Source of the DNA: Alphaproteobacteria bacterium | Lineage (GTDB): Bacteria > Pseudomonadota > Alphaproteobacteria > Caulobacterales > Aquidulcibacteraceae | Length of the DNA stretch: 64,000 bases | Assembly (NCBI GenBank): GCA_027485915.1 | Contig: JAIXQA010000075.1 | Span: 1-64,000 of the forward strand | Direction of reading: 5' to 3' | Made by a program: the position numbers and the translations under genes | In this document: piece after piece, positions 37,050-46,085 of the stretch | Layout of the letters: every line of letters begins with the position of its first letter | Numbering within the stretch: the first letter of the stretch is position 1 | The notes under the pieces: model-generated | What the model was told of the DNA's origin: nothing | Databases searched by the model: none | What the model saw: the letters and a program-made list of their open reading frames with translations, nothing else

Positions 37050-37769
37050 ATGTCTCTGATTTCTCCCCAGGCGGCACTGATTGATCAAGTCATCAAGGAG
37101 TTTCCCAGCGGCAATGATGTCATTCGGGTCCTTCACGGCATTTCGCTGGGTATTGACTACGGCAAAATGACCATGCTGGTCGGTCCTTCCGGATGTGGCA
37201 AGACAACGGTTCTGTCTATCTTATCTGGCACTTTGTCGGCGACTTCCGGCACAGTCACTGTAATGAATGAACGACTAGACCGCTTGAAGAACGATGATTT
37301 GGTGCGGTTCCGGCGGCGAAAAATCGGTTTCATCTTCCAGCAATATAATCTCATCCCTACGCTTAATGTCGCTGAGAATGCGGCCATACCCCTCATTTCT
37401 GACGGGGTGGCGTGGGAAGATGCGCTGAACCAATCAGGCCGTATGCTAGACCATTTGGGGCTTGGCCCTCACAAGGCGAAATACCCTCGGCAATTATCCG
37501 GTGGCCAGCAGCAACGTGTCGCCATCGCGCGTGCCTTGTCTCACAATCCCGCTTTGGTCGTATGTGACGAACCAACGGCTGCTTTGGACGCCGCTTCCGG
37601 GCAAGCGGTAATGGCCTTGCTGGATGAAGCCGCTGACGATCCTAATCGCGCGGTCCTTGTCGTCACCCATGACGACCGCATTTTTTCCTTCGCCGATCGC
37701 ATCATCCGCATGGAAGACGGGCGTGTGATCGACGACGGCCTTAGCCAATCCCTCCCCCAAAAGGTTTAA
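37050..37769 (+). CDS. ABC exporter ATPase, MacB/LolD type (DevA-like)
   Basis: A 239-residue ATPase. Walker A is GPSGCGKTT (45-53), the Q-loop is FIFQQYNLIPTL, the signature is LSGGQQQRVAIARAL, and Walker B is LVVCDEPTAALD with a following His switch (VVTHD). The QQYNLIPTL(N)V(A)ENAAIPL stretch is characteristic of the LolD/MacB/DevA subgroup. The ATG at 37050, four bases after the permease stop, is preferred over an in-frame start inside the permease. It powers the exporter from the cytoplasmic side. Confidence 0.93.
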   Translation: MSLISPQAALIDQVIKEFPSGNDVIRVLHGISLGIDYGKMTMLVGPSGCGKTTVLSILSGTLSATSGTVTVMNERLDRLKNDDLVRFRRRKIGFIFQQYNLIPTLNVAENAAIPLISDGVAWEDALNQSGRMLDHLGLGPHKAKYPRQLSGGQQQRVAIARALSHNPALVVCDEPTAALDAASGQAVMALLDEAADDPNRAVLVVTHDDRIFSFADRIIRMEDGRVIDDGLSQSLPQKV

Positions 37770-37773
37770 GAAG

Positions 37774-39057
37774 ATGAAAGTCACCCCCCAGCTCCTGCGC
37801 CGCCTTGCTTTGCCAATTGGTGCGACCGGCCTGATTGGCTTTGCTGTTCTAACTCTGTCGCCACCGGATAAAGCAGGCGCAGCACCGCCTGCTCCTCCGG
37901 CATCAGCCCCTGCTGATCAAAGCTCCGTCGTGGCCGCCTTAGGCGTGATTGAGCCTTCGAGTGAAGTGATTGGCGTGGGCTCTGAATTGTCAGGGGTCGT
38001 GCGCGAAGTCTTCGTAAAGCCGGGCGATCAAGTCGCCGCAGGTGCCCCCCTTTTTCGCCTCGATGGCCGCGCTTTGGGTGCTAATCTTGAAGCGCAACTC
38101 GCGGCGGCCCAGCAGGCGCGCGCCAATAGTGCGGCGAGCGCCAGCCGCGTGCCGTCCTTACAAGCCAATGCTGCTAATGCCGCTGCCGGCATCGCCCAAG
38201 CTGAAGCCGGGGTCACCACGGCGCGCGGTGCGGTTACGCAAGCCGAAGGGCGTTTGGCCAATACACAAGCCGCTGCCGATGTTGCGCGCCTTGCCCTCGC
38301 TGATGCGCAAGCTCGGTTGGGACTATTTGCAACGATTTCAGATCCCCGAGCGGTGTCAACTGATGAGCGCGATCGGGCAAAATTTGCCATGGAACGGGCC
38401 AAAGCTGCGTATGATCAGGCGCGCGGAGCGGTGTTGGAGGCGGAAGGCGGGCTGACCTCTGCACGTGGAGGCCTAGGCGATGCCCAAGCCCGATTGGCTG
38501 CGGCAAAAGCTGCCAGCGCCAGTGCGAAGGCCTCCATCCTTGAAGGCCAACAAGCAGCGCTTGCGGCCCAAGCCGGGGCGGCCCAAGCTGCTGCACAGGC
38601 CAAAGTCGTCTCAACCGATCTGGAGCGGTTGATTGTGCGCGCACCGATTGCGGGTCAAGTTTTGCGCCTCAATATTCGCGTGGGGGAATTTGCCAGCGCT
38701 GGGCCATTGGCTGAGCCCTTGGTTGCCATGGGCGCGGTCACGCCCATGCATGTGCGCGTCCAGATTGATGAAGAAGACGCGGCCCGTGTAGCCGCTGGTG
38801 CGCCGGCACAAGCAAGTCTGCGCGGCGATGCATCCAAGCGTATCCCTTTGACCTTTGTGCGGTTTGAGCCTCAGGCCATGCCAAAGAAGAACCTTAATGG
38901 CGGGGCAGAGCGGGTCGACACCCGCGTGGTTGAAGCGATTTATGCTTTTAACCCATCAGGCATCCAGGCCTTTGTTGGCCAACAAATGGATGTGTTCGTG
39001 ACGGCCAAACCAATTGCGCGCGCTGCAGCCTCGCAAAAATCAGGGGATGCGAAATGA
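37774..39057 (+). CDS. Periplasmic membrane-fusion protein (HlyD/DevB type)
   Basis: A 427-residue adaptor. One N-terminal membrane anchor (PIGATGLIGFAVLTLS) is followed by a Pro/Ala linker, a first biotinyl-lipoyl half (SELSGVVREVFVKPGDQVAA), a very long Ala-rich coiled-coil hairpin (about 105-285) and the second lipoyl half plus barrel (LIVRAPIAGQVLRLNIRVGE). The long hairpin suits direct docking onto a TolC-like channel, which is the next gene. The stop overlaps that gene's ATG by four bases (ATGA). Confidence 0.92.
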   Translation: MKVTPQLLRRLALPIGATGLIGFAVLTLSPPDKAGAAPPAPPASAPADQSSVVAALGVIEPSSEVIGVGSELSGVVREVFVKPGDQVAAGAPLFRLDGRALGANLEAQLAAAQQARANSAASASRVPSLQANAANAAAGIAQAEAGVTTARGAVTQAEGRLANTQAAADVARLALADAQARLGLFATISDPRAVSTDERDRAKFAMERAKAAYDQARGAVLEAEGGLTSARGGLGDAQARLAAAKAASASAKASILEGQQAALAAQAGAAQAAAQAKVVSTDLERLIVRAPIAGQVLRLNIRVGEFASAGPLAEPLVAMGAVTPMHVRVQIDEEDAARVAAGAPAQASLRGDASKRIPLTFVRFEPQAMPKKNLNGGAERVDTRVVEAIYAFNPSGIQAFVGQQMDVFVTAKPIARAAASQKSGDAK

Positions 39058-40397
39058 GCGCCTCCCGTGATCGAGCAACATTCTGTTTGCTCGCGACAAG
39101 TCTAATCTTGGTGGGCTGCGCTACAGGTCCCAGCGCGCAAATCGCCGGCGAGACGCGCAAGGCTTTGCCGAGTGTGTGGCAGGAAACGGCGCGCCTGCCG
39201 GATGTGGCGACAAGCCAAGATGCGGTCTTAACGGAATTGCTTTACCGCGTGCAAATAGGGCCTGACCTTGCGATTGCGCAGAGCCGCCTGAAAGAAGCTG
39301 AAGCCCGCTTGGTGGTCGCGCGTGCGGGTCTGTTGCCATCTTTGGGTGTCCGCGGCAGTCAAGCCCGCACGGAAATTGACGGTGGTAATTCCAGTCTTGA
39401 AAAGATCGGTATCGCTACCCTGACAGTCCCGCTAGACCTCTTCGGAGCGAACTTGGCGCGGGCGGGGGCCAGCAGAGCGAGGGCTCAAGCTGCCCGCTTT
39501 GATACCCAGCGCGTCGCGAGTGCCACCCGCACCAGTCTCGCTCAGCTTTATATCGCTTATCGAGCTGCCCAAGCCCAAGTTGCGGTGACGAGGGCCAATT
39601 TGGCCAGCGCAGAAGATAGCCTCAGTTTAGCCAAGGCGCGGCAAGTGGCAGGTCTTGAAACCGGCCTTGGTGTGGCCCAAGCCACGAGCAATCGCGACGC
39701 AATCGCTGCGCGCTTGCCCAGTTTTCAGCAAGCCCAAACGGCAGCACGCCTCGGGCTTGAAGCTTTGATCGGCGATAGGCCCGGCAGTCTCGCAGGCCTG
39801 CTTGAACCCCATGCCCCAATCCCACAGCTCGATTCCCGTCAGGCTATTGTGGCCCCACAAGTGTGGCTCGATTCCCGACCTGATCTTGCGGCGGCTCAAC
39901 AGCGCTTGCGAGCGGCGGGCCTTGACGCGCGCGCTGCACTGCGCGACCGCTTGCCAACTCTCTCTCTCTCAGGGCTTGGCCTAGAAACAGATAGTGGCCA
40001 GGGCGTCAGTTTAGCTTCCAACAATGTCACGGGGGCTATCGCGCTTACTTTGTTTGACTTTGGCCGTCTGCGTGGTCTCGCAAAAGCGGCAGGCGCGCAA
40101 GCCGAAACCGAAGCTTTGGTCTATCAGAAGAGCGTGTTGCAAGCCTTGGCCGAATTAGAAACAGAAGCCTCCGCCGTTCGTCTAGGTGACCTTAGTGCGA
40201 AAGCCCAAGCCGCTAACGTCGCCTCTGCAGCTGATCAAGCTCGATTGGCCCGGGTTCGCTATACATCCGGCCTGTCTGGCTTCTTAGACGTCCTGACAGC
40301 TGAACGGGCGCTTTATGAGGCGCAAAGTGCCGAAGTGGTTGCCAAGGCCGAAGCCGCGAACGCCCAATTCGCCTTTGCCTTAGCGCTTGGCCTCTAG
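39054..40397 (+). CDS. TolC-like outer-membrane efflux lipoprotein (NodT type)
   Basis: A 447-residue outer-membrane factor with lipobox ending at Cys22 (LILVGC). It has the duplicated OEP structure: two long helical repeats each ending in a beta-hairpin region (SLEKIGIATLTVPLDLFGAN in the first; ASNNVTGAIALTLFDFGRLR in the second), with the usual VRYTSGLSGFLDVLTAERAL near the end. It forms the trimeric exit duct for the ABC exporter encoded just upstream. It is coupled to the fusion-protein gene by ATGA. Confidence 0.93.
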   Translation: MSASRDRATFCLLATSLILVGCATGPSAQIAGETRKALPSVWQETARLPDVATSQDAVLTELLYRVQIGPDLAIAQSRLKEAEARLVVARAGLLPSLGVRGSQARTEIDGGNSSLEKIGIATLTVPLDLFGANLARAGASRARAQAARFDTQRVASATRTSLAQLYIAYRAAQAQVAVTRANLASAEDSLSLAKARQVAGLETGLGVAQATSNRDAIAARLPSFQQAQTAARLGLEALIGDRPGSLAGLLEPHAPIPQLDSRQAIVAPQVWLDSRPDLAAAQQRLRAAGLDARAALRDRLPTLSLSGLGLETDSGQGVSLASNNVTGAIALTLFDFGRLRGLAKAAGAQAETEALVYQKSVLQALAELETEASAVRLGDLSAKAQAANVASAADQARLARVRYTSGLSGFLDVLTAERALYEAQSAEVVAKAEAANAQFAFALALGL

Positions 40398-40438
40398 AGC
40401 GGAGGCAAGGGTCTTCACTTCTCCGCGAGTTGAGACGG

Positions 40439-40450
40439 AAATACGTATTT
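40439..40450. promoter_or_regulatory. AAATACGTATTT palindrome upstream of the beta-barrel gene
   Basis: A perfect 12-bp palindrome in the 107-base gap between the TolC-like gene and the alginate-export-type gene. It may mark a separate, regulated promoter for the latter. The sequence is short and AT-biased, so chance is possible. Confidence 0.3.
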
Positions 40451-40504
40451 TGGGTGAGTGTGACCTTTGCCATAGTCCCCAGCCTGAAGTAGGCAGCCTG
40501 CCTG

Positions 40505-41983
40505 ATGTCGCGATGCCTTTTTGGCGACCTCCCACAGTCAGTGAAGGACACTAGTCTCACCGTGCGCCAGATTTTAGTGGCAAGTGCCGCGCTCGCCTTG
40601 GCGACTTCCTTGCCCGACCCATTGCGGGCCCAGACTGCTCAAGGCAATAGCCCCGCCGCCGCCCCAGAACGGATTTTGCCCAATTGGTTGAGCTTGTCTG
40701 GTGAAGCGCGCGTTCGCTATGAAAGCTTGGATGGGCAGTTTCGCGCCGGCGGCAGAGGCGGTGACCAAGCGCTGGCATTTCGCACCACAGTCTTGGCGGA
40801 AGCAGAGTTTGACCCCGTCACCTTAGGTATCGAGCTCCAGGACAGCCGCAAGGAACTGAATGATGCGGGTTCCACGCTCAGCGCCTCGCTCGTTAATCCG
40901 CTTGATTTCTTACAGGCTTACGCGTCCGTTGATCTGAGCGGATCTGGCTTTGCCACAGCCTTGAAACAGGATAAAGCGCGCTTGAAACTAGGTCGCCAGA
41001 CGTTGGATATCGGGGGTCGGCGCATCCTTGAACGTGCCGACATGGCCAATGTGCTGTTGAACTTCACTGGGGCTTATTGGCAGTCGAGCACGACGCGCGG
41101 CGATGCATGGAATATTGTTGCGGTGGTCCCAGTTGGTCGACTGCCGCAAGATCGCGCCAGCCTCGAAAAAAATGAGATTCAGCCTGACCGCGAGGAATGG
41201 TCGCGTTTGCTTTTGGGCGTGCATTATCGCCGCGCCAATCTTTTAGGTGACCTGCTGCCTGACACCTCTGGCGAATTGTTCGTGTTTCGTCTGAAGGAGC
41301 ACGATACAGCCAGAACCAACACCCCCAATCGGGACTATCTTCAGCCGGGGTTCCGCCTGTTCAAACCTCCGCAAAAGAGCCAGTGGGACTTTGAACTCGA
41401 CACGTCTTGGCGCACGGGCACGCGTCGGGCGACCAATGCGCCAAGCGACACCATTGACCTGAAGGTGCGGACGTTCGCCGCCCACGCCCATCTTGGCTAT
41501 ACATTTGACGCACCTTGGCAGCCGCGTCTGGTTCTGGATTGGGACTTTGGTTCCGGGGACCGCAATCCCAATGACCTCAGATTTGAACAGGCCGAGCGCT
41601 TGTTTGGCGGGCGGCGCACCGATCTGGGCAACACGGGTATTCATGGGCCTTTGACGCCTGCTAATATCAATGCTGCCGGTGGGCGGATTGAGTTAAAGCC
41701 AAATGCCCGCAGTGATATGCGCTTAGCCTTCAAGCTCGCCCATTTGGATGAGGCCCGCGATGCATGGGTGGTCGCACGCGTTCAAGATCGCACAGGCCAG
41801 TCTGGCACTTTCATCGGCACCACGATTGATGGCCGTGCCCGTTATTGGCTTCAGCCCAACAAGCTGCGGCTTGAAGTTGGGGCGTCTGCCTTGATCCCCG
41901 GTCGTTTTGCGCGGACAGCGCCTAATGCCACACGCCAAGGCACGACTAATTATGGCTATGTGGCGATGACGCGTTTCTTCTGA
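40505..41983 (+). CDS. Alginate-export-domain outer-membrane beta-barrel protein
   Basis: A 492-residue outer-membrane protein of the alginate_exp (AlgE-like) family. A signal peptide (QILVASAALALATSLPDPLR, cleavage near RAQ at about 43) leads to a barrel with repeated amphipathic strands, such as LSLSGEARVRYESLDGQF, ALAFRTTVLAEAEFDPVTLG, KLGRQTLDIGGRRILERADM, and the C-terminal Phe (VAMTRFF). The family includes porin-like channels in bacteria that make no alginate. In-frame GTG starts at 40541 and 40562 are possible and would shorten the n-region. It follows the exporter genes on the same strand, but the gap allows its own promoter. Confidence 0.83.
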   Translation: MSRCLFGDLPQSVKDTSLTVRQILVASAALALATSLPDPLRAQTAQGNSPAAAPERILPNWLSLSGEARVRYESLDGQFRAGGRGGDQALAFRTTVLAEAEFDPVTLGIELQDSRKELNDAGSTLSASLVNPLDFLQAYASVDLSGSGFATALKQDKARLKLGRQTLDIGGRRILERADMANVLLNFTGAYWQSSTTRGDAWNIVAVVPVGRLPQDRASLEKNEIQPDREEWSRLLLGVHYRRANLLGDLLPDTSGELFVFRLKEHDTARTNTPNRDYLQPGFRLFKPPQKSQWDFELDTSWRTGTRRATNAPSDTIDLKVRTFAAHAHLGYTFDAPWQPRLVLDWDFGSGDRNPNDLRFEQAERLFGGRRTDLGNTGIHGPLTPANINAAGGRIELKPNARSDMRLAFKLAHLDEARDAWVVARVQDRTGQSGTFIGTTIDGRARYWLQPNKLRLEVGASALIPGRFARTAPNATRQGTTNYGYVAMTRFF

Positions 41984-41990
41984 CGCGGGT

Positions 41991-42644
41991 TTAGCTGCGA
42001 TCAAACAGATCGAGGGTCCGTCCCCAAGCGATATCTGACTGCGTCGGATCAAAATCATGGCCGCGGTCTGAGAAGAAGCCGTGGCCTGCCGGGTAGAGGT
42101 GGATCGGCACGGCTGAATGAGCTGCGCGCACTTCTTCTACCAAGCTCAAGGGAATGCCGGGGTCATTGTCGCCATAATGCAGTTCGATGGGGGCTTTGGG
42201 CGTTTCAGCCAGAAACATATTGATCATCCGGCCATAAAAACCAGACGCGGCTGTAACCCCCGCGCAGCGACACGCGGCTACCCAGGCAACTGTGCCGCCC
42301 CAGCAAAAGCCCGTAACAAAGATTCGCGATTGGCTTTGGGCGAGTTGCTCGATCGCCGCTTGTGTATCGGCCGTGACTTGATCCCAAGACGTAGCCCGCA
42401 CGGCAGACAATCCCTTTTGAATGCCGTCTGGGTCATAGGGGGCTGTAAAGCCTGCCTCGATCCGGTCGAAATAGGCAGGCGCGACAACGTCAAAGCCATC
42501 GGCCGCAAAGCGGTCGCACAACGCTCGAATATTGTCATTCAGGCCAAAAATCTCTTGTGCCACCACCAAGCCGCCCCGGCGCTTGGCGCCTGAGGCGGGC
42601 ACAAACACAGCAGGAATGCCGGTTGAAAGTTGGATCATCGCCAT
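41991..42644 (-). CDS. Dienelactone hydrolase family protein
   Basis: A 217-residue alpha/beta hydrolase. Glu31 (AQEIFGLN), the nucleophile Cys114 in GFCWGG, Asp in HYGDNDPGIP and His in PAGHGFF form the classic dienelactone hydrolase set with a Cys nucleophile. It would open dienelactone or related lactones/carboxy esters. No other aromatic ring-cleavage gene is nearby, so the natural substrate is uncertain. It follows the Nudix gene on the same strand by three bases and probably shares its transcript. Confidence 0.9.
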   Translation of the reverse strand: MAMIQLSTGIPAVFVPASGAKRRGGLVVAQEIFGLNDNIRALCDRFAADGFDVVAPAYFDRIEAGFTAPYDPDGIQKGLSAVRATSWDQVTADTQAAIEQLAQSQSRIFVTGFCWGGTVAWVAACRCAGVTAASGFYGRMINMFLAETPKAPIELHYGDNDPGIPLSLVEEVRAAHSAVPIHLYPAGHGFFSDRGHDFDPTQSDIAWGRTLDLFDRS

Positions 42645-42647
42645 AGC

Positions 42648-43415
42648 TTAGCCTCGCATGGCTGTGTCGAGTGTTTCTTCGGTGACCGGGTAGCCAAGGT
42701 CAGAGCGTATCTTCAACACGCCATTTTCAATGATCGGTTGAACGATGCCCTGTGGACGAGCGGCCAAATCGACGAGGGCCTGTTCAACCGTCTTGGACAG
42801 CGCCAAGAGTTCGAGGTTGCGCGCGGTTGGAAAAATGATCTTGCGACGGCCTGCTGCCAGATCATCCAAAGCTGCTTGTGGCTTAATCCAGACCAGATCG
42901 ACCGCTTCGCTGCCGTCTTGGACCCCGTCTTGGCCTGCGGGCACGGGGGTCAGATAGAAGCGGGTATCAAAGCGCTTGTGCAAGGCAGGGGGCGGGATCC
43001 AGCGTGCAAAGGGGCGAAGGGCGCTGGTCGCCAGTTTCAAGCCATGGCCGCGCACCAAGGGCTGAAACAAAGTCGCATCGCGGTCCACGCGCTTGCGCAT
43101 ATCGGTTAGGTCGAGGGCTTGGGCACCAATCGGCACGCCATTCCGGGTTGCGAGCAAAATGCCGGTCTCTTCATAGGCCTCGCGAAGCGCTGCGACCCGG
43201 GCGGCACGCTCATCGGAGTCTAAGCCCTCCAGGCCTTCGGCGGCCTCCAGCCAGCCTTCGTCAAAGTCTGCGGGATCTACTTTGCCGCCGGGCCACACCA
43301 TCGCCCCGCCGGCAAAACCGATATTGGCGTGGCGTTCTACCATCATAACCTCTAGGCCGTCCGCGCCATCGCGGACCAACAATATCGTCGCAGCGGGGAA
43401 TAAAGTGTCATCCAT
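42648..43415 (-). CDS. Nudix hydrolase, NUDT19/CoA-pyrophosphatase-like
   Basis: A 255-residue Nudix protein. The box begins GGKVDPADFDEGW and, after an insertion of about 25 residues, ends REAYEETGILL; such a split box is typical of the NUDT19/RP2 type. N-terminal AATILLVRDGADGLEVMMVE and the WPGG turn are conserved. Family members hydrolyse CoA or other nucleoside diphosphate derivatives. The C-terminal domain (FDTRFYLTPVPAGQDG, then EAVDLVWIKPQAAL) is also of this subgroup. It is divergent, with only 20 bases between starts, from the alpha/beta hydrolase gene. Confidence 0.85.
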   Translation of the reverse strand: MDDTLFPAATILLVRDGADGLEVMMVERHANIGFAGGAMVWPGGKVDPADFDEGWLEAAEGLEGLDSDERAARVAALREAYEETGILLATRNGVPIGAQALDLTDMRKRVDRDATLFQPLVRGHGLKLATSALRPFARWIPPPALHKRFDTRFYLTPVPAGQDGVQDGSEAVDLVWIKPQAALDDLAAGRRKIIFPTARNLELLALSKTVEQALVDLAARPQGIVQPIIENGVLKIRSDLGYPVTEETLDTAMRG

Positions 43416-43435
43416 TTTGAGGTTTCCGTTTCGTC

Positions 43436-44251
43436 ATGACCTTGCAAACTGCGCGGCGGCGTTCCACACGCTCTGTCATGAACGACGTTGTGACTCATGC
43501 CAAGCATCTTTTGAACCAGTCCGGCCAGCCTAAGCGGCGGGCGGTTCCCCGTGTTAGTCCACTTTTGCATCAAGCTGACCATGAGATGGTAGGGCCTGTA
43601 GGCGGGCAGATTGCTAGTTGGTATTTGCTTGGCCACCGCTTTGAGGAGCCACCTGTGCTGTTGGTCCATGGCTGGGAAGATGACACCAGTCTGTGGTCGC
43701 CCTTGATTGGCTTGTTAAATCAGCGTGGCCGTTCTGTTGTTGCCTTTGACTTACCCGGCCATGGCCATAGCGATGGCGATCGCTGCAGCTTAGAATTGGC
43801 GGCTGATGCGATCTTGGCCCTTCAAGAACGCTTTGGACCTTTTGCGGGTGCTGCAACCCACTCCTTCGGTGGGCCTGCTTTGGCGAAGGCATTTCAGCTT
43901 GGCTTGGAGCTAGACCATGTCGTGCTGATCTCCCCGCCGGTTGTACAAGCGCGCCAGTTTGAACGGGCGTGGCGGCGCTATGGCGTCGAAGAGCCAATGA
44001 TTGAGGCCGCTTTGGCAGTTGGCCATCAAGAGGGTCGCTTCTTCGATTTGGCTGCGGCTGCGCCCAGCATGACGGCAGAAGCGTTGTTCATCCATTCCCT
44101 CGACGATGAGCAATGCCCAGCTTCGGAGGGCAAGCGCGCCGCAGAGGCTTGGCCCGGGGCACGCTTTTGGTCGGTTGATGGGCTTGGGCACCGTGCCTTG
44201 GTACAGGATGAGGAAGTGGTCTCGATGGCTGCGAGCTGGTTGGACGCTTAA
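43436..44251 (+). CDS. Alpha/beta hydrolase
   Basis: A 271-residue alpha/beta-fold hydrolase. The oxyanion HGW lies in PPVLLVHGWEDD, followed by FDLPGHGHSDGD, the nucleophile elbow THSFGG with Ser143, an acidic residue in IHSLDDEQCP and the His in VDGLGHRAL. The elbow has a Thr-His start in place of Gly-His. It may act on small esters. An alternative ATG at 43478 would remove a basic N-terminus. The stop shares a TTAA palindrome with thrB on the other strand. Confidence 0.85.
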   Translation: MTLQTARRRSTRSVMNDVVTHAKHLLNQSGQPKRRAVPRVSPLLHQADHEMVGPVGGQIASWYLLGHRFEEPPVLLVHGWEDDTSLWSPLIGLLNQRGRSVVAFDLPGHGHSDGDRCSLELAADAILALQERFGPFAGAATHSFGGPALAKAFQLGLELDHVVLISPPVVQARQFERAWRRYGVEEPMIEAALAVGHQEGRFFDLAAAAPSMTAEALFIHSLDDEQCPASEGKRAAEAWPGARFWSVDGLGHRALVQDEEVVSMAASWLDA

Positions 44252-45213
44252 GGCGCACCATAATCAGAGGCATCCCGCGCAGCGCGGTGAAAGGCAAGCC
44301 GCCCTGCATAATCGCGAGGGTCTTTTTTGCGCACCAAGGCCCCATCCATCGGTGTCATCCAATCCACCAGACGGGTTAGGAAGAAGCGCAAAGCAGCACC
44401 ACGCGCCAACAAGGGCAGGGCCGCGCGCTCTGCTGCACTTAAGGGCCGCACACTCTCGTAGCCTGAAATCAAAGCGCGGCCTTTGACGAGGTCAAACTCA
44501 CGCCCATTGGCTTCAAAGCACCACGCATTCAGCATGACGGCGACATCATAGGCCAAAAAGTCATTACAGGCGAAATAGAAGTCGATCAGGCCGCTGACCG
44601 CATCGCCCAGAAACAACACATTGTCTGGGAACAGATCGGCATGGATGATGCCGCGCGGCAAATCTATGGGCCAGTCGGCCTTAAAGCGTTCAAGGTCGCC
44701 TTGGATCGCACTCGCAATGCCTGGCTCCAGCGCTTCTGCGTGACGTGACCGGCCCTTCCAAAGGTCCGCCCAATTGTCTGGACCCAAGTCATTTGGGCGC
44801 GCCAAGTCAAAACCATCCAAAGCCTGATGCAACTGCGCCAAGGCGGCACCGACGGCACGGGCGTGGCTGGCAGGGGGGCGTTTGGAGGAGACCCCATCTA
44901 AAAAGCTGCATAGCGCGGTGGGCTTGCCCCGGATCATTTGCACCACTTGGCCCTCTTGTGTGCGGATCGGTCGGGCGGCGGGCAGGCCCGCATTCGCGGC
45001 CCGCTCGGTCAAGCCCAGATAAAAGGGTAAGTCTTCCAACGCGACGGACTTTTCATAAATCGTCATGATGAAGCGGCCTTGGGCAGCTTCCACCAGGAAG
45101 TTTGAGTTTTGAACCCCTTCGGCAATCCCTTTGAAATTCCGAAGGCCATCCAAGCCCCACCCCCGCAAGAGTACTTCTAATTCTTCATCAGTGGGTTCGG
45201 TATAGACGGCCAT
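44248..45213 (-). CDS. thrB: Homoserine kinase (ThrB, APH-fold type II)
   Basis: A 321-residue kinase of the aminoglycoside-phosphotransferase fold, the form of homoserine kinase found in many alphaproteobacteria. EGVQNSNFLVEA is the nucleotide loop, HADLFPDNVLF is the catalytic loop, and GLIDFYFACND the metal-binding segment. It phosphorylates homoserine for threonine synthesis. It lies seven bases downstream of a small hypothetical gene and probably shares its transcript. The ThrB of the GHMP superfamily is unrelated in sequence. Confidence 0.93.
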   Translation of the reverse strand: MAVYTEPTDEELEVLLRGWGLDGLRNFKGIAEGVQNSNFLVEAAQGRFIMTIYEKSVALEDLPFYLGLTERAANAGLPAARPIRTQEGQVVQMIRGKPTALCSFLDGVSSKRPPASHARAVGAALAQLHQALDGFDLARPNDLGPDNWADLWKGRSRHAEALEPGIASAIQGDLERFKADWPIDLPRGIIHADLFPDNVLFLGDAVSGLIDFYFACNDFLAYDVAVMLNAWCFEANGREFDLVKGRALISGYESVRPLSAAERAALPLLARGAALRFFLTRLVDWMTPMDGALVRKKDPRDYAGRLAFHRAARDASDYGAP

Positions 45214-45219
45214 GATTAA

Positions 45220-45627
45220 CTATCGCACCTTTGCCGCCAGCCTGACAATCCAGCCACCACCTTGGGCTGGCATGGCGCGTACGGCTTGGCCATGCTTAAT
45301 GGCATCGCGCAATCGTCTACCCACGGGCTGAAACAAAGTTTCCCCACCGCCGGGGGTAGGCGGATCAAATTTGAACCACAGCTTAACCTCTTCCTCGCGC
45401 CGTAGGTCGTGCAGGGCGGCTTCGATAATGGCTAAGGCCTCGACTGCGCCCTTTCCGTTCAAATCAAAAACCTGAGAGACGTCCAGATTTTCGGTTGATA
45501 GAGCGTTAGCATCTTCGGGTTCGAAAAAAGGCAAGTTTATCAATCTCTGAGCAAAGTAGCTGAAGGAGTCATGAATCACGTTGGAGGGCGTGAACCACCT
45601 GTTTACGTAAAAGGTACTGAAATTCAT
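45220..45627 (-). CDS. Small hypothetical protein upstream of thrB
   Basis: A 135-residue product if started at the ATG at 45627; a GTG at 45660 is also in frame. The second half looks protein-like: AVEALAIIEAALHDLRREEE, VKLWFKFDPPTPGGGETLFQ and VRAMPAQGGGWIVRLAAK. The first part is less convincing, so the true start may be further downstream. I do not recognise a family. The seven-base gap to thrB suggests co-transcription. Confidence 0.5.
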   Translation of the reverse strand: MNFSTFYVNRWFTPSNVIHDSFSYFAQRLINLPFFEPEDANALSTENLDVSQVFDLNGKGAVEALAIIEAALHDLRREEEVKLWFKFDPPTPGGGETLFQPVGRRLRDAIKHGQAVRAMPAQGGGWIVRLAAKVR

Positions 45628-45761
45628 TTTATAGCAAGGTCTTGGGAAGATTCGATTCACTATCAGCCGTCACATTGTCCCTGCGAGCGGCCAAATAGGC
45701 CAATCGGTAGAAAAAGCACTTGGCCCAGAATGTGGTCAATATGGTTAGGGGAAAGACTAAA

Positions 45762-46043
45762 ATGGCTTATGATATGAGCAGCGCTTTAGAGGTCACAACG
45801 ACCAGTGAAGTTGAGACCAATGAAGTCGGCACCGACTTGTTTGCTCTGGGTCTATCGCATGCAACCGGCGTTGGTGCGGACGTAGATTATGTCGAAGCGC
45901 ACAAGTGGTTCAACATTGCTGCGATGCGCGGTGATAGCGAAGCAAAACTGCGTCGCCAGGAATTGACCGCGATGATGACCCAAAGCCAAGTCTCGGCAGC
46001 GCAACGCGCTGCACGCGAGTGGCTTCAGCGCACGGCCAACTAA
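45762..46043 (+). CDS. Small Sel1-repeat protein
   Basis: A 93-residue protein with a single Sel1-like repeat in LFALGLSHATGVGADVDYVE followed by AHKWFNIAAMRGD (about 26-58). An acidic N-terminus and a C-terminal helix (QVSAAQRAAREWLQRT) flank it. Sel1 repeats mediate protein contacts. The ATG at 45762 has AGGGGAAAG upstream; the frame is open to 45720 without such a signal. It converges with hfsD, separated by a hairpin, so any link to the polysaccharide locus is only positional. Confidence 0.72.
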   Translation: MAYDMSSALEVTTTSEVETNEVGTDLFALGLSHATGVGADVDYVEAHKWFNIAAMRGDSEAKLRRQELTAMMTQSQVSAAQRAAREWLQRTAN

Positions 46044-46057
46044 ACCGCATCTGCTCT

Positions 46058-46079
46058 CAGACCGCGCTGTAGCGGTCTG
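46058..46079. terminator. Hairpin between convergent sel1-type gene and hfsD
   Basis: Perfect 8-bp stem CAGACCGC (46058-46065) with GCGGTCTG (46072-46079), six-base loop. It sits in the 42-base gap between two stops and could end both transcripts. No T-run follows on either strand, so it is not a standard intrinsic terminator. Confidence 0.45.
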
Positions 46080-46085
46080 CTGCGC

